Origin: Phialophora verrucosa
Taxonomy: Eukaryota; Ascomycota; Eurotiomycetes; Chaetothyriales; Herpotrichiellaceae
DNA: 64,000 nt
Assembly: GCA_002099365.1 (NCBI GenBank)
Contig: MSED01000005.1
Span: 1 to 64,000 of the forward strand
Direction: 5' to 3'
Positions 32,813 to 44,650 of this stretch are shown one piece after another. Numbering within the stretch: position 1 is the first letter of the stretch; every line of letters starts with the position of its first letter. The notes beneath the pieces are model-generated. The model was not told where the DNA came from and ran no database searches. It saw nothing but the letters and a program-made list of their open reading frames with translations. The translations under genes and the position numbers were made by a program.

Positions 32813-34847
32813 TTAGACCTCGACGAAAGGTACAATGACGCGGCTGGGGTGACTCTCTCCGATATGAACGATATGTCGGCCTTTGTTCCCAGTCGTAAAT
32901 GCCCCTCGCAATGGCTCGAACTCGGCCAATCTCAGTTCATGTCCTGCAATCTTGAAGATCAATTTCTCTCCTTGCTCAAACACTATGCCAGTCGGCCAAA
33001 TTCCAATCTCCAGCTTGACGATATCACCCGGGGCTACCTTATCTTCTCGGTCATGGCTGTGAATTGGCCAATGGGATTTTGAGCGGAGCTGGTCGATATG
33101 CCGATGACTGGCACGAAGAATGCCGGTCGGACCAATGTATTTGTTTGTGTTGATCGTGACAACCTGCGATGCCTCCAACCCAAGCTCTGATAGAGGTATG
33201 TTGATGTTTTGAAGGACATTACCGTCTGAGTCGGCTTTGCGGATCTGGACAAAAACGTCCAAGTCGTCGTGCTCTGGGCAAGACATGTAGAGGACGGCTT
33301 TCGAATGGCCGATGAGATGACTGCGGCGGGCGAACGTGTAAGTGAAACTCAGTTCCTCAGTGTCCGTATCCATCTGCAATGCGGGAACGTCCGACTGGTA
33401 TGTCAGTGTGGCAGGAGCAGCAGTCGGCTTCTCGAGGAGGGCGTAATCCTGCGAAAGGAAGAAAGTCCGGTAATTTGTGTCTGGCACTGGCCAATCCGGT
33501 ACAACATGATTGCACTCCGGGGCCTGTTTCGTGTGAGCAGCTGACGAAGATTTAATTGAAGGAGTACCCACTTGGTTGTACCCGAGAGTCGAGACGCGGA
33601 CCCGTGGCGTCTTCTCCCACCCGTTTTGCTTTCCTTTCAAAAAGTGGTCGAAATAAAGCTGGAGGTCCTCGATGCACTCCGTGGTGTACAAATCGTGCCA
33701 TTCCTGGGTCGGATGCACTCGAAGCCTGAGCAAGACCTGTCAGCAAGAACGACCTCGCAAACCCCTCAGGGTCATACCACTTATCCTTGCTTGCAATGTC
33801 TTCGTATCCTCTGAAAGAGCCAACCGTATGCAAGCCAGTTGAGTAGCTGGCGAGAATGTAGGCGGGAACTTGAATCTGCGCGATCCTAGCCCTCTTGTCT
33901 TCCCAGTACTCGTTCATCAGAGGGTACTTCTCCAGCATAGCCAGAACGTCCTCCTGCTGGTTACGTCCTTGTTCAAGTCAGCACAGACACATCATCATAC
34001 AAAAGATACAGTACGAAAATCCATACCGAAGAGCCCATACTGTGCGAGAAAGCCCCAAAAAGGCTTGTACGGAACGCCGCCTCTGCACAAAGTCTCCCTG
34101 TAGAAGTCGCTGCACCCTTCCAACGGAGCAATGCAGGTCAGATGCGGAGGACTCTCTGCCGCAATGTGCCATTGAGCCATTGCAAGCCAGGAGTTTCCAA
34201 TGGTGGCAATTTTTCCACTGCACCACGAGAGAGTCGCCAGATGCTCGATGGCATCATAGCCATCTCGACCTTCGCCGGAGCCAAACCATCTTGTTAGTTA
34301 GCGCCGGGCTCTTTCAAAGGCAATGCGACCAACAACTGACCTGATGTCCCCTTGTGAATCAAATGCCCCTCGCGCGTTGATGTTCACAATCGCGTACCCT
34401 CGAGCGGTCCATTCGGCTGGGTCTGGTGCTTCGAAGCTTTCAAATCCCGACAGCCTCTCCTGGAACACACCAACGCGGCCGGGAACAATATCTAGTGTGA
34501 AGAACCCTGTGCGAACAGTACTAAGCTGCAAGATACCCAGCTACATTTATCATCTTACCAGTGCCACTCTTGCCATAAGGGCTCCAAGCCACCAACGCCG
34601 GGACCGGCTGTTCAGCCTCGGCAGGGCGGAAGACATCACCGCGGATGATTGTACCGTTGCGAAGAGGAATCTCAATGTCTTTCTCATATATTGTACTCGC
34701 ACGGAACGATCGATGGGTGGGGCTCTTCTGGAAGCCTGCAGGAAGGGTGGTGGTCGTAGGTTTCAATCCATCGTAGCGAGCAGAGGGCGAGTCTGGTGAG
34801 GTAACCGAGCGTTGAGCAACATCAATGCCTTCCACGCGATAGGCCAT
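32813..34847 (-). CDS. CocE/NonD-type hydrolase (X-Pro dipeptidyl-peptidase-like, S15 fold)
   Basis: Six exons in coding order (34559-34847, 34341-34506, 34027-34289, 33778-33967, 33572-33725, 32813-33523) encode 590 residues; all introns are 48-59 nt. Conserved blocks include RNGTIIRGDVFRP, WTARGYAIVNINARGAFDSQGD, GRDGYDAIEHL, the nucleophile elbow IGNSWLAM (Ser185) and the C-terminal jelly-roll-like domain with LRASHRHID and IVHIGESHPSRVIVPF. Relatives hydrolyse acyl esters (including cocaine in bacteria), glutaryl-acylases or X-Pro peptides; the actual substrate is unknown. The last intron (33524-33571) is 48 nt and could be retained without breaking the frame. There is no signal peptide. 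The gene is divergent from the P450 at 35623. Confidence 0.9.
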
Positions 34848-35622
34848 TTCGGCAAGTCAAAGCTCTCCCAAACGCAACGTGGACTGTGAGGAGGGAATCG
34901 TGAGTGAAGGTGCACATGTTCAGCGCTCCCATATATGCTTCCGGCAGCGTGCAAAGTGCCCCATCCTCGGACGAAAGGCACAACGGCAGCTCGTATTGGG
35001 CAAGAATCCTTCGCAAAGGGTTGCTGCTGGCATCGCTGCCATTTCGTCGCCGAAACGGTCAAACCTAGACGCGTGCCTCCCTTCTCGACAACGCGTCGAG
35101 GTGTTGCAGGTTGAGCTCGTCACTCGCTCAGTGGCTCTTGTGGGGGGAAAGCGGGGATGTGACTTGGCGTTGGGGCCGCCCCAGATCGAAACTGTCCCAC
35201 AACACCACAATCCAAGTCTCCCACAAAGTTTGTGATGCAAGAGCGTTACTGCATCGACACCTATCAAACGTCGAGCGCGGACGCAGAAGAGCAAGCGGGG
35301 GATATGGCCAACGACTATGTCCGGCGTCACGAGTTAGAGTTGCCTTGGGCCAATCCGAGTGTTTGACGATCTACCAATCTGATTCCCGTCAATGCCAATT
35401 ATTAACACTTGTCTGGACGCGTTTTGAAGATTGTGGGAGAATTTCAAGGCCCGCGGTCCCAGGCCGCCCTGTTGACAAAGCATGCTCACCATGACAGCCT
35501 TCAGGCTCCCTGCCCGCGACAGCATATACAAAGGGAAGGCGCACGAGTTCGGTGATACTGCTAATCTGCGCCACTACCTCCAATGTGCCCTGCTTCACTT
35601 CTTGGCTTCTTGAACCCACAAG
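34848..35622. promoter_or_regulatory. Bidirectional upstream region of hydrolase and P450
   Basis: This 775-bp region lies between two divergent start codons, so both promoters must lie here. An AT-richer TATACAAAG element sits about 100 bp before the P450 ATG. Open frames within it overlap on both strands and lack domains. No gene is seen. Confidence 0.5.
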
Positions 35623-37173
35623 ATGCTCTTCCACATCGCCACTCTCGGAATCCTAGCGTTTGTGGTCTTAGCATGGCTGCTGAGCTTCCTCCGTAGTCAC
35701 AAAAGACAGAACCTTCCTCCAGGTCCACCACGGCTGCCGCTAATCGGGAACCTTCACCAGGCACCGGAGCTTTATCCATGGCGGACCTATCAAGAATGGA
35801 GCAAGCAATACGGGCCGATCTTCAGCCTTCAGTACGGCCTGAACACCATCATCATGCTGGGTACCCACAAAGCCGCCCATGACCTGCTCGACAAGCGAAG
35901 CAATATCTACAGCTCCCGACCTCGCGTTGTCATGGGAGGGGAGTGCGTCAGTAAAGGGTATAGGACTTTGCTTATGCCTTATGGTCAGCAATGGCGCAAC
36001 CACCAACGTCTACAGGGGGCCTTTCTGAATGTTCGCATCTCCCAAAGCTACCGCAAGTTGCAGGAACTCGAGAGCCTTCAGCTTATCTACGAGCTGTTAG
36101 ACTCGAATGCAGACTTTGCTGATCGCTACCATCGTTACTCGTCTAGCCTCATCTTTGCACTCGCTTATGGACGGCGAATGATCAGGGGTGATGAACGTGA
36201 GGTCAAAGCCATTGATCAGGTGATGGAGAACTTCTTGTACGCCGCACGAGTCGGAACATGGCTAGTCGATGCACTTCCGGCGCTGAACTACCTTCCGGGG
36301 CTTCTTGCCCCTTGGAAGCGCCTCGGAGACAAGCTGCATGCGTTCGAGTCCAAGCTATACCTGGATAATTTGAGTCAGGGCCAGGTCTCCAAATCCTGGA
36401 ACTGGTCGAAACAAGCTCAGCAGATGAAAGAAGGCCAAGCGATGACAGAGAAGGAGTTGGCTTATGACGTAGGCATTCTCTACGAAGCAGGTAGCGACAC
36501 AACCACAATGGCGCTTGAAGTGTTCACTCTGGCGATGCTTCTGTATCCCGATGCGATGAAGAAGGGGCAAGCCGAACTCGATGCCGTCCTTGGGTCTTCC
36601 CGGTTCCCAACTTTCGAGGACAAGGACAAGCTTCCTTATATCGAGGCGATTGTCAAGGAGACTCTTCGTTGGCGCCCTGTGTCGGCTGGCGGCATACCCC
36701 ATGCTGTCATACAGGATGATGAATACATGGGTTATCACATTCCAGCAGGAGCAACGGTTATTGGCAACCACTGGTCAATGCATCTCGACGAAAACGTGTA
36801 CAATGACCCATACGCCTTTATCCCAGACCGCTGGATTGAGCACCCAGACTTGCCGCTGGCGGCGTTTGGCTTTGGAAGAAGGGTCTGCACGGGGCAACAC
36901 ATTGCAAAGAACAGTCTGTTCATTAACATTGCCAGAATCCTGTGGACCTTTGACATCGATTACAAGTACGATGTGGTTAACGGCACAAAGCAGAGGCGAG
37001 AAGTTGATCCATTTGCCTTCACGCAAGGCTTCAATTCGCATCCTGTCAAGTTTGAAGCTTCGTTTGTGGCGCGAGAAGGTAGGGCAACGGTTGTGAGCCA
37101 GATCTGGAAAGAGGCAGAAACGGACTTGGACGTGGTCATGGGGAGAGTTCCACTCGAGAATGCCGAGTCATGA
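35623..37173 (+). CDS. Cytochrome P450 monooxygenase, O-methylsterigmatocystin-oxidase-like class
   Basis: An intron-free gene encoding 516 residues. An N-terminal membrane anchor (about residues 4-23) is followed by the hinge LPPGPPRLPLIGN. The I-helix motif AGSDTT is at 289-294, the K-helix ETLR at 346-349, PDRW at 401-404, and the haem loop FGFGRRVCTG with the axial Cys422. All P450 signatures are intact, so it should be active at the endoplasmic reticulum with a CPR partner. Proteins of this type oxidise secondary metabolites or xenobiotics. Absence of introns is unusual beside its intron-rich neighbours. A function paired with the divergent hydrolase, ester cleavage plus hydroxylation, is inference. 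Confidence 0.95.
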   Translation: MLFHIATLGILAFVVLAWLLSFLRSHKRQNLPPGPPRLPLIGNLHQAPELYPWRTYQEWSKQYGPIFSLQYGLNTIIMLGTHKAAHDLLDKRSNIYSSRPRVVMGGECVSKGYRTLLMPYGQQWRNHQRLQGAFLNVRISQSYRKLQELESLQLIYELLDSNADFADRYHRYSSSLIFALAYGRRMIRGDEREVKAIDQVMENFLYAARVGTWLVDALPALNYLPGLLAPWKRLGDKLHAFESKLYLDNLSQGQVSKSWNWSKQAQQMKEGQAMTEKELAYDVGILYEAGSDTTTMALEVFTLAMLLYPDAMKKGQAELDAVLGSSRFPTFEDKDKLPYIEAIVKETLRWRPVSAGGIPHAVIQDDEYMGYHIPAGATVIGNHWSMHLDENVYNDPYAFIPDRWIEHPDLPLAAFGFGRRVCTGQHIAKNSLFINIARILWTFDIDYKYDVVNGTKQRREVDPFAFTQGFNSHPVKFEASFVAREGRATVVSQIWKEAETDLDVVMGRVPLENAES

Positions 37174-38080
37174 TCGTGGCAAAGCCTACGCTTTCAAGCC
37201 GGCCACGAAGCAGCTCGCAGATCAGGATCTTGGCTGGTAGCTGGGTTGTACCACTTAAAATCCGTCAGAAAGAGTATGCACTTGGGGGCGAGCCAGAGGA
37301 GATGAAAGGGCATCGGGCTTAACGCCGTTATTGCCCTCAAATGGTGCTCTCGTGATCCAAGTCCACTTCCAACACTACCAAATTGTAGCACTGCTCTTCT
37401 CCCAGCCTTGATTGAAAGCCTCAACAACCTAATTTGGGAGTGTTCGCTTTAAGATTCTGTAACTTCTCTTCCAAGTTGTCCAATACCGCTTGCACTGGTA
37501 ATAATAGCATCATCTTTCTCGCTCTTGAGCATCCAGTGATGTGCCAACTCAGAGCATATTCTACTTCAGTCAGCTTGTGCTCTCATATCACAACCATCGA
37601 ATATGCCACACATGTTCGATCATTCACGCCCGAACACCATGGCATTTGTGGTCAATATCTCCATGGAGCAACACTTGTTAGCAAATAACAGGAACCGGAA
37701 ATTATGACTACGGTGACATGAAAACACCAATCGGGAAGGGTTGATAGACCCCCAGATGTAGGCCGACGACGTGGAAGTGTCGGCAGCTAGGTGGACCATC
37801 TGTCGAGGAAGGGAATTTTGCACCGGACAAATGCCGGAAGAAGTGAGGGAGGCTGCTTGCTATCACCATTTCCATCTTGCTTTCCTCGAATGTAAGTGTG
37901 GCGACCCAAGGTGGATGTCCACAGAGCCATATTGGCCCTGAGGATGTTGAGCAACAATGAATCTGAGCAAGTCGCTGTTGCAGGAGTAATAGGACAGCAC
38001 GAGCGAAAGCTCTGTCATCTCCCAAATGCAGCTGTTACTTTTCTCATAGAACCAGCCCTGCTCCAGCTGGTTGTCGTCGG
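37174..38080. other. Intergenic between convergent genes, 907 bp
   Basis: This lies between the P450 stop and the glucosyltransferase stop. Small frames on both strands show no domain or start evidence. Nothing else is seen. Confidence 0.55.
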
Positions 38081-40998
38081 CTAACGTGGATATTCTCGCT
38101 CCTGGTACATTGGTGCTTCGTCTTCAGTGATGCGTGATGGGGGCTGTGTCCGGTTTGAGGCACTGGTCGTTGCTCTGGATAGCGTCATTGATGTGATACT
38201 CGCCTGGAACCCTGAATATTCGAATTTCTTGCTCGACTGGCATATCCTGTCGAACTCGTCTAGGACCAGTCTTGCGTCAATCTCCGCACCATTCGCTCGA
38301 ATGAAGTATTTGTCCTGCACGCGGCGAGCAGATGCAACCGATTTCTTGGTGCTCGAGTGAACTGCTGCATACAGGGACTTGTAGATTCCTTGACCTGTGT
38401 AGCCTACCAAGCCCATGCAAGCTTCAAGCGAATGTCAGCGGGGTCCAGTAGTGTTACGTCAAAACACTTACCGGCAGTGGGCTTCGTAAGTGTTTGTAAA
38501 GCACCTTTGCCAATGCCTTTCCCGAATCCAATAACACCTCCCGTGGCCCCGCCTTTGACCGGCTGAACGAAGAGATCCGTGAGTCCTTCCGCCATCTGAT
38601 GTGCAAATGTCGTACCAGCAACTGTGATGCCACTCTTCCAATCCGTCACGGGTGCATGACTGGGCACATTCTCGCCGTATAGCTTTGGTGTGTTTCTGAA
38701 CCCCTCGGCAACAGCGACAGGCAGGTCGACAACGAACCCTTTGACAGCGGCGCCTGTAAAGTGTGGGATACTCATCGCGGAGGCACCTACCATCTTTGCT
38801 ATGTCTTTCCCTGAGCTTTTTTCGTCCTCTTTGTCAACCACCGAGCTCGATGCCTCAGACGAAACGCGAGCCAGAGCTCTCTGTTTGCCTTTTTGCTTTC
38901 GGACCTGCTGCGGGTTTCTCCAGAAGCCGCTCAAGGAAGCAAGAATATCGTATGATACTCCCATTGACACCGACAGAGAGCTAGTGACGAAGTCCCAGCG
39001 GCGATTTTCGATGATTATGGGTTTGGACTTGTAAAGCTGAAGATCTTCTGCCTTTATTCTCCGAGACTGGATCAGTATCTCGGCGGCAGCACCGGACATC
39101 TTTATGTCTCTTTTAGATTTCGTGTAGATCCAAGTAGCTGGAAGGCCTGCAATCAAGTCACATCCCATAAGACTGGCAGGCAGATGACGATGAAACGACT
39201 GGACAGCGGCTTTCACCCCGAGCTCAGCTTGCATCCTCGCCGCAACGGACGAGGCGGCTTCTCTCGCTGCCGAACTCCTGCAATATTGGAGCGCTTCGAG
39301 GAGCTTCTTGGTAGTAAGACGACGGTGGGGAATCGGACGAGGCCCTGCACCGCTGCGAGCCACCATGTTGCCCCAGAAAGGTTGACTATCCATATTCAGC
39401 AATCTTGCGAAAGCCGATGTGGGAGTAACTCACTCTCCGAAGAATGGAATGATGATTGTGGGCCGAGCATTTAGAAGGCTGTAGGCTGTCGTTCCAGAGC
39501 CCCCATGATGTACCACGATAGAAACTCGTTGGAAGAGCCACTCTGTAAGTCACTCTCAATGATTATGCAACGTCTCGGACCAGGAGGAAGCTTACCGTGC
39601 GGACAATCCCCTATCCAGAAGATATCTTCGTCACACGCTATCCTCTCGAGTTGGATCGAACCCTTCGAGACTACAGCGCGTAGACCACATTCCTTGACGG
39701 CGTTAAGCACTGTAGTAACAAGCCCATCCGAGTCATCAATAGAAATGCTGCCGAAACCAATATAGATGGGCGGTGACCCAGCTTGCAGAAAGGCTTCAAG
39801 CTCCGGTGGCGGATCGTAATATGGTGGATCTCGAAGCAGGAAACCACAGACATCTACTCTCCGATTAGTCGGCTTCAAGGCAAGGAAAAGACGTACACAC
39901 CGATGTGTCTGCCCCAGTCTCGAGGTTTCGGCACAAGCGCTGGGGACCAGCAGTATGTACACGGAATCTGCAGAGTCTCCATGAGAAAAGGAGCCTCGGA
40001 CAATGGCAAAGGTTCGAGATCGAGAGTTTCCCTCCATTTTTGCACGATATCTCCGATTCTGCGAAAAAGGGTAAGTCTGCTGGCTTTCATGAGCGAGATC
40101 TGCATACCCGTTCCAGGTCAACAATTGAATCATGCCGTACGAGACATAGTTTGCCAGTTTCGGATCAGTGCTTTTGGTGTTGATATTGGCTAGTGGGTGA
40201 GGAAATGCTCGTGTCGGGGTCCACGGCATGGTGCACATGATATGAAGAGGTATTCCGAGGGCCTGGGCGCAATGCGTGTGTGCAAATGATGGAGGATTGG
40301 CAATGATCGCGTTGGCGACGAAGGGTTCTCCGTCTTCCGAAGGCGAAATGCAAGAAGCCCAGCATCCATCTAGTATCTCACGAATCATCGCTCTGTGCTT
40401 GCTAAAATCTCCTTGTCGCAGTGCTTCGATCCGAGGAAGCAGGCCGAGGTTCTTTACCATGTACTTGATATCTGTCAGCCGTGCTGTCGACCGGCCGCGA
40501 GATATCACTTACCGTCATCAATTGAGCCGGATCTCCTCCAATAGGGTAGAAGCCCAAGTCAGCATTCTGGACAAAGTCTTTGAAGACGGAGTGAGTCGCC
40601 AGGCGCACCCGATGACCAAACCGTTTCAGTTCTGTCCCTAAAGCGATAAATGGCTGAATGTCACCCCTGCTCCCAACAACCTGAATCACAATATTAAGTG
40701 GCAGTCCCCACGATTCAGGATCTGAGACGTCAGTGTAGGCTGGCGGAGGCGAGGGCGGAGGTTCTTCGTCGTTGATCGCGATAAGTTGAGCGAAGGCCTG
40801 AGCGAGCTTGGAATCAAGGTTGAGAGAGACGCGTCCGTCGTCCAGAACATCGGTGGTGTCATCGAGGAGCGCTTCGGGGAGCGGAGAATCAGGCTCATCG
40901 GTAGCGGGAAGGTTGTCGGTCTGTATACTTGGGTTTGCACGTCGTGCTGGTATCACTCTTGCTGGTGGTCTGCAAGCGGGCGCCTTCTCTTTCCCCAT
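38081..40998 (-). CDS. UDP-glucose:sterol 3-beta-glucosyltransferase-like (GT1/GT28 type)
   Basis: Seven exons in coding order (40513-40998, 40108-40463, 39901-40058, 39596-39853, 39434-39542, 38472-39385, 38081-38421) encode 873 residues with every phase consistent. The N-terminal GT-B domain starts at IQVVGSRGDIQPFIALG (about residue 107). The C-terminal nucleotide-sugar domain has PIYIGFGSI and the UDP-binding HHGGSGTTAYSL (about 431-442), followed by FFGDQPFWGNMV. Beyond residue 480 an extra region of roughly 390 residues carries a Gly-rich segment (GGATGGVIGFGKGIGKG, then LVGYTGQGIYKS) found in fungal ATG26-like relatives lacking the PH/GRAM part. Expected role: glucosylation of ergosterol-type sterols at membranes. 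No PH or GRAM domain is seen before the GT domain. Confidence 0.93.
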
Positions 40999-42868
40999 TT
41001 TTGAAGGACGCCGCTTCGGTGTCGACCGAGGAAACTTCCATCCGCGGCCTCTAGGATTGAGCGGAGAAAGACATCAAGATTGATGAGGACGGGGTGAAGT
41101 GATTGTGAGACGAGGTGCGTACATGGTTCGGCAAAAGTCATGGCGCTAGCATGCACAGCCTGGGCCGCTGAAAATGGTATTTGTGGGTGGATGCATGGGA
41201 AGCCTTAAGGAAGACACAAGCAAGGCGAGTGGATACGGATACGGAGCAGGAAGTTCCAACCTTTTCGGGTGACGCGCTTTCCAGGGGCTGTGGACCAGGT
41301 TCGAAGCAAGAAAGCATACATCAGAACGAGTAAGTCTGCAGACAGAAGGATCTCCGCATCATGACTTTTTGACCGACGGCCAGCTTGCTGGTGGAGGAGC
41401 TGATAGGTCATGGGAAGTCCTGGGAAGCCATAACTTTTGTATGTTTCAGATCGAGCGTGATTTGAGAAATGCTTCTGCCTGGTGCCGAAAATTGGCCGGC
41501 TTCACTTACGAAGGAATCCGAACGTTGCGATTCTAAGCTTTCTGAACAAAACTTGGACGAGCTTCAGAACCTACTTCCATTGCATGTCCTCCCACAAGAG
41601 TTGCTGCGCATTCTCGACCCGGTAGATCTGATACTGTCGTGTTGGATGTCGTCAAACATCAGTGTCCATCTTCTCGCGAGTTCTCAATGCCGGATCTGTT
41701 CCTGCTGGACTCTTCATTCACCCGAATATCAGTACCTCCCATGATCTTGTCTTCGGTGCAAGTCATGGCCATATCTTTATCCGATACTCCGATCAGACGT
41801 GGGGGTTTCGCAAGGGTCACCGTGTTGAACCAGGTCCGATTCAGCACCCCAACCTCGGCCTACCATTCCGAAAGAGCGCCACACAGACTCTCACAAGTGC
41901 TGAGCGATTTTGTAAATTCTAGAACCCTGTTCAAGTACGCGACCATATTGCCGGAATGCTTTACACCGCCTATCTAGGTAAGTAACCGATGTCTGGCCAG
42001 GTCTCTGCCTTCCAACCGGCAAGCTTTTTGTATACTCTGAAGCAAGCTTGTCCAAAGAGGTGGTAGCTAGAGGGGTGGTTCGTCTATTCGGAGCCAGAAG
42101 CATGGGTTCCCAACTGAGGACGAAATATGGGGATTGGACGGTTAAGTTATTGCAAACCAAATTCAGGCTTGGAAAAAGCAGCCAAAATCTCCGTCCAGCA
42201 GTGCTGAGGAACTCGTGGGCGAGGTTTGCAGAAGCGGGTGATATTTTGATTGAGACCATTGGAGGGTAAAGAGCGAGCCGCAGGCATCCACGATGAGGCT
42301 ATAGATGCTAGAATATGCCGGCGCCGCCTAAAGAACAGCCAGGTATTGCAACGTTTCGTGTTGTGCTGTGCCGAGCACTTGATGTTCTCCTGCTTTTCGG
42401 CGCTTTGAAAACCAACCCACAGCTCGGTCTCCAGAAAGGAAATGACAGACACGGAGAAAGCAAGAAGTTGCATCATTAGGTTCGAGATGCCCCAGTTCAT
42501 ATCACGACCTCTGCACAGAGCTCAACCAAGAGGGAACAGGTGCTGTACTGGTGCTGATCGAGGGAGCATTCCCAATTGTCTTTCCCAGATGTCTTCCAGG
42601 GAACCATTTGTTGGCTTGGAGTTGGACCAGGGTCTTCTTTTGCGAAATAGTGCCATTGCTGCCGGATTCAAGAGGAAGAACTTTTGTGATGTTGACGATC
42701 CGACTCGAAATGTGGAGTGGATGGATTTCAAGATGCCAAGGCCGCCCTATAACTCTTGGAGTGGCGATCACATGTATGCCGCAACCTTGCATGGCTCGTC
42801 ACTGACATTTTCCCGAAAACACGTCTCCAACCAACATTTTGTGCTCGACGAACAGCCAACTCGCCAGT
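40999..42868. other. 1.9 kb intergenic, likely boundary between accessory and core regions
   Basis: This lies between the start codons of the glucosyltransferase (minus) and DBP8 (plus). A 146-codon plus-strand frame at 42442-42882 overlaps the DBP8 start in another frame and is probably leader sequence. A short LPQELLRILDPVDLIL-like F-box-type stretch near 41599 is isolated and not supported as a gene. Confidence 0.5.
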
Positions 42869-44452
42869 ATGACACCTTCTAGGCGCTTTGATGAGGAAGG
42901 ACTTGGATACCCGTCGGATAACAACAGCGAAGACTTCTCCGACCACGGTGCATTTCCCTATCCTCCGCCGAAACGCAGGCGCATATCCACAGACCCGGAG
43001 GATGAGACAGTCCCGCAGGCATCGCTGTCCAGAGTGAAAAAGATAGATCATGCTCCCGAGAGTCCACGGACACACGCGGTCCACCCAGCGATTCCAACAA
43101 CGTCCACAACTTTCAAATCGCTCAATGTAGCCCCGTGGCTTGTACATTCACTTGCCGCAATGGCAATCCAGAACCCAACGGAAATCCAGAGGGCTTGTAT
43201 ACCCGAGATATTAAAAGGAAGAGACTGCATAGGAGGCTCGAGGACTGGCACAGGCAAGACAGTGGCCTTTGCAGTTCCAATATTGCAGAAGTGGGCAGAA
43301 GATCCTTTCGGCATCTATGCTGTGGTCCTGACGCCCACCCGAGAACTGGCGCTCCAGATTTATGAACAATTCCAAGCATTGGGAGCGCCACAGAATCTCA
43401 AGACGGTTCTAATCACTGGAGGGAGTGATATGAGACCTCAAGCCGTGGCGTTGGCAAAACGACCGCATATCGTCGTAGCTACTCCTGGAAGACTCGCGGA
43501 CCACATCCTAAACTCCGGTAAAGAAACCACAATCGGCTTGAGTCGCGCCAAAGTCGTCGTCCTCGACGAAGCAGATCGCCTTCTTGCTCCAGGGCCGGGC
43601 TCGATGCTCCCGGATCTAAACACCTGCCTGAGTGCGCTTCCTCCGTCTTCATCGCGGCTGACGCTCCTCTTCACCGCTACGGTAACACCAGAAGTTCGAG
43701 CGCTAAGAGAGCTCCCTCGCCCCAAAGAACGACCTCCGATCTTCGTCTCTGAAATCGCAGAGCCATCAGATGGTCCTCTCCAGTCGAGCCTAGTTCCAGC
43801 GACTCTCACGCAGACATATCTTCAAATTCCCATGACTCACAAAGACGCTTTCCTACACGTCCTCCTTCAAGTCCCTTCATTCACAAGGTCGCCAGAGCCC
43901 AGTATTATGATTTTCGTCAACCGTACAAGAACCGCAGACCTCCTCCACCGCACTCTCCTTCAGCTCGATCATCCAGTCACAGCGCTCCACTCCGAACTAG
44001 CACAGAGCCAGCGAAACAAGAATTTGTCCGACTTCCGCTCGCAAAGAGCACGGATTCTAATCGCAACGGACGTGGCGTCAAGAGGTCTGGATGTTCCTGA
44101 AGTCAATACGGTGATCAACTTCGATGTCCCGCGAAACCCAACAGACTACGTTCATCGAGTAGGACGTACGGCAAGAGCAGGCAGACAAGGTACCAGCATC
44201 ACCTTTGTTGGACAGCGGGACGTTGAGCTGATCCTGGCAATCGAGGTATATGTGGGTAGCAAAATGGCCGAATGGACAGAGGAAGGAGTCAATGTTGAAA
44301 CACGGGTCCTCAGAGGGCGGACGCTGAAGGATGTGGCCGAGGCGAAAATGGAGGCACTTCGAGATGTCGAGGGTGGGAAGGATGTAAACGGCTGGCGCAG
44401 GAAGATCAAGAAGGACAAGAAAAGGTCGTTGGTGGAATCATCGTCCGCCTGA
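42869..44452 (+). CDS. DBP8: DEAD-box ATP-dependent RNA helicase DBP8
   Basis: A single exon encoding 527 residues. An acidic, basic N-terminal extension with a KRRR nuclear signal is followed by the Q motif (TTFKSLNVAPWL ... PTEIQRACI), motif I GGSRTGTGKT, PTREL, TPGR, DEAD, motif III as TAT (typical of this subfamily in place of SAT), then ATDVASRGLD and HRVGRTARAG. The overall order and C-terminal basic tail match Dbp8, which works in the nucleolus on 18S rRNA maturation in the small-subunit processome. The ATG at 42869 is used; the upstream in-frame codon at 42839 is TTG. CMS1, another small-subunit factor, lies 2 kb downstream. Confidence 0.95.
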   Translation: MTPSRRFDEEGLGYPSDNNSEDFSDHGAFPYPPPKRRRISTDPEDETVPQASLSRVKKIDHAPESPRTHAVHPAIPTTSTTFKSLNVAPWLVHSLAAMAIQNPTEIQRACIPEILKGRDCIGGSRTGTGKTVAFAVPILQKWAEDPFGIYAVVLTPTRELALQIYEQFQALGAPQNLKTVLITGGSDMRPQAVALAKRPHIVVATPGRLADHILNSGKETTIGLSRAKVVVLDEADRLLAPGPGSMLPDLNTCLSALPPSSSRLTLLFTATVTPEVRALRELPRPKERPPIFVSEIAEPSDGPLQSSLVPATLTQTYLQIPMTHKDAFLHVLLQVPSFTRSPEPSIMIFVNRTRTADLLHRTLLQLDHPVTALHSELAQSQRNKNLSDFRSQRARILIATDVASRGLDVPEVNTVINFDVPRNPTDYVHRVGRTARAGRQGTSITFVGQRDVELILAIEVYVGSKMAEWTEEGVNVETRVLRGRTLKDVAEAKMEALRDVEGGKDVNGWRRKIKKDKKRSLVESSSA

Positions 44453-44650
44453 GGATTGCAAGAATTGCGAATAATGGCTGACGATGTTCATGATTGATTT
44501 TGTACAATCGCGGGGGTTACCCATGCAGAGATTATTGACATGAATCCTGCTACCTCTTCCAAGACATTCCCTTCTTGCCCTGTGCGATCTTATCCGGAGA
44601 CTTTGGAATTCGTGCACGCGCCGACCCGTCGGAGCAGGCACAGCGCAAAT

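Noticed and set aside
41569..41640. Short F-box-like stretch (LPQELLRILDPVDLIL)
   Set aside because: Isolated 16-residue resemblance with no surrounding gene model.
42442..42882. 146-codon plus-strand frame overlapping the DBP8 start
   Set aside because: Random-like composition, no domain, and it overlaps the helicase start in another frame; probably 5' leader.
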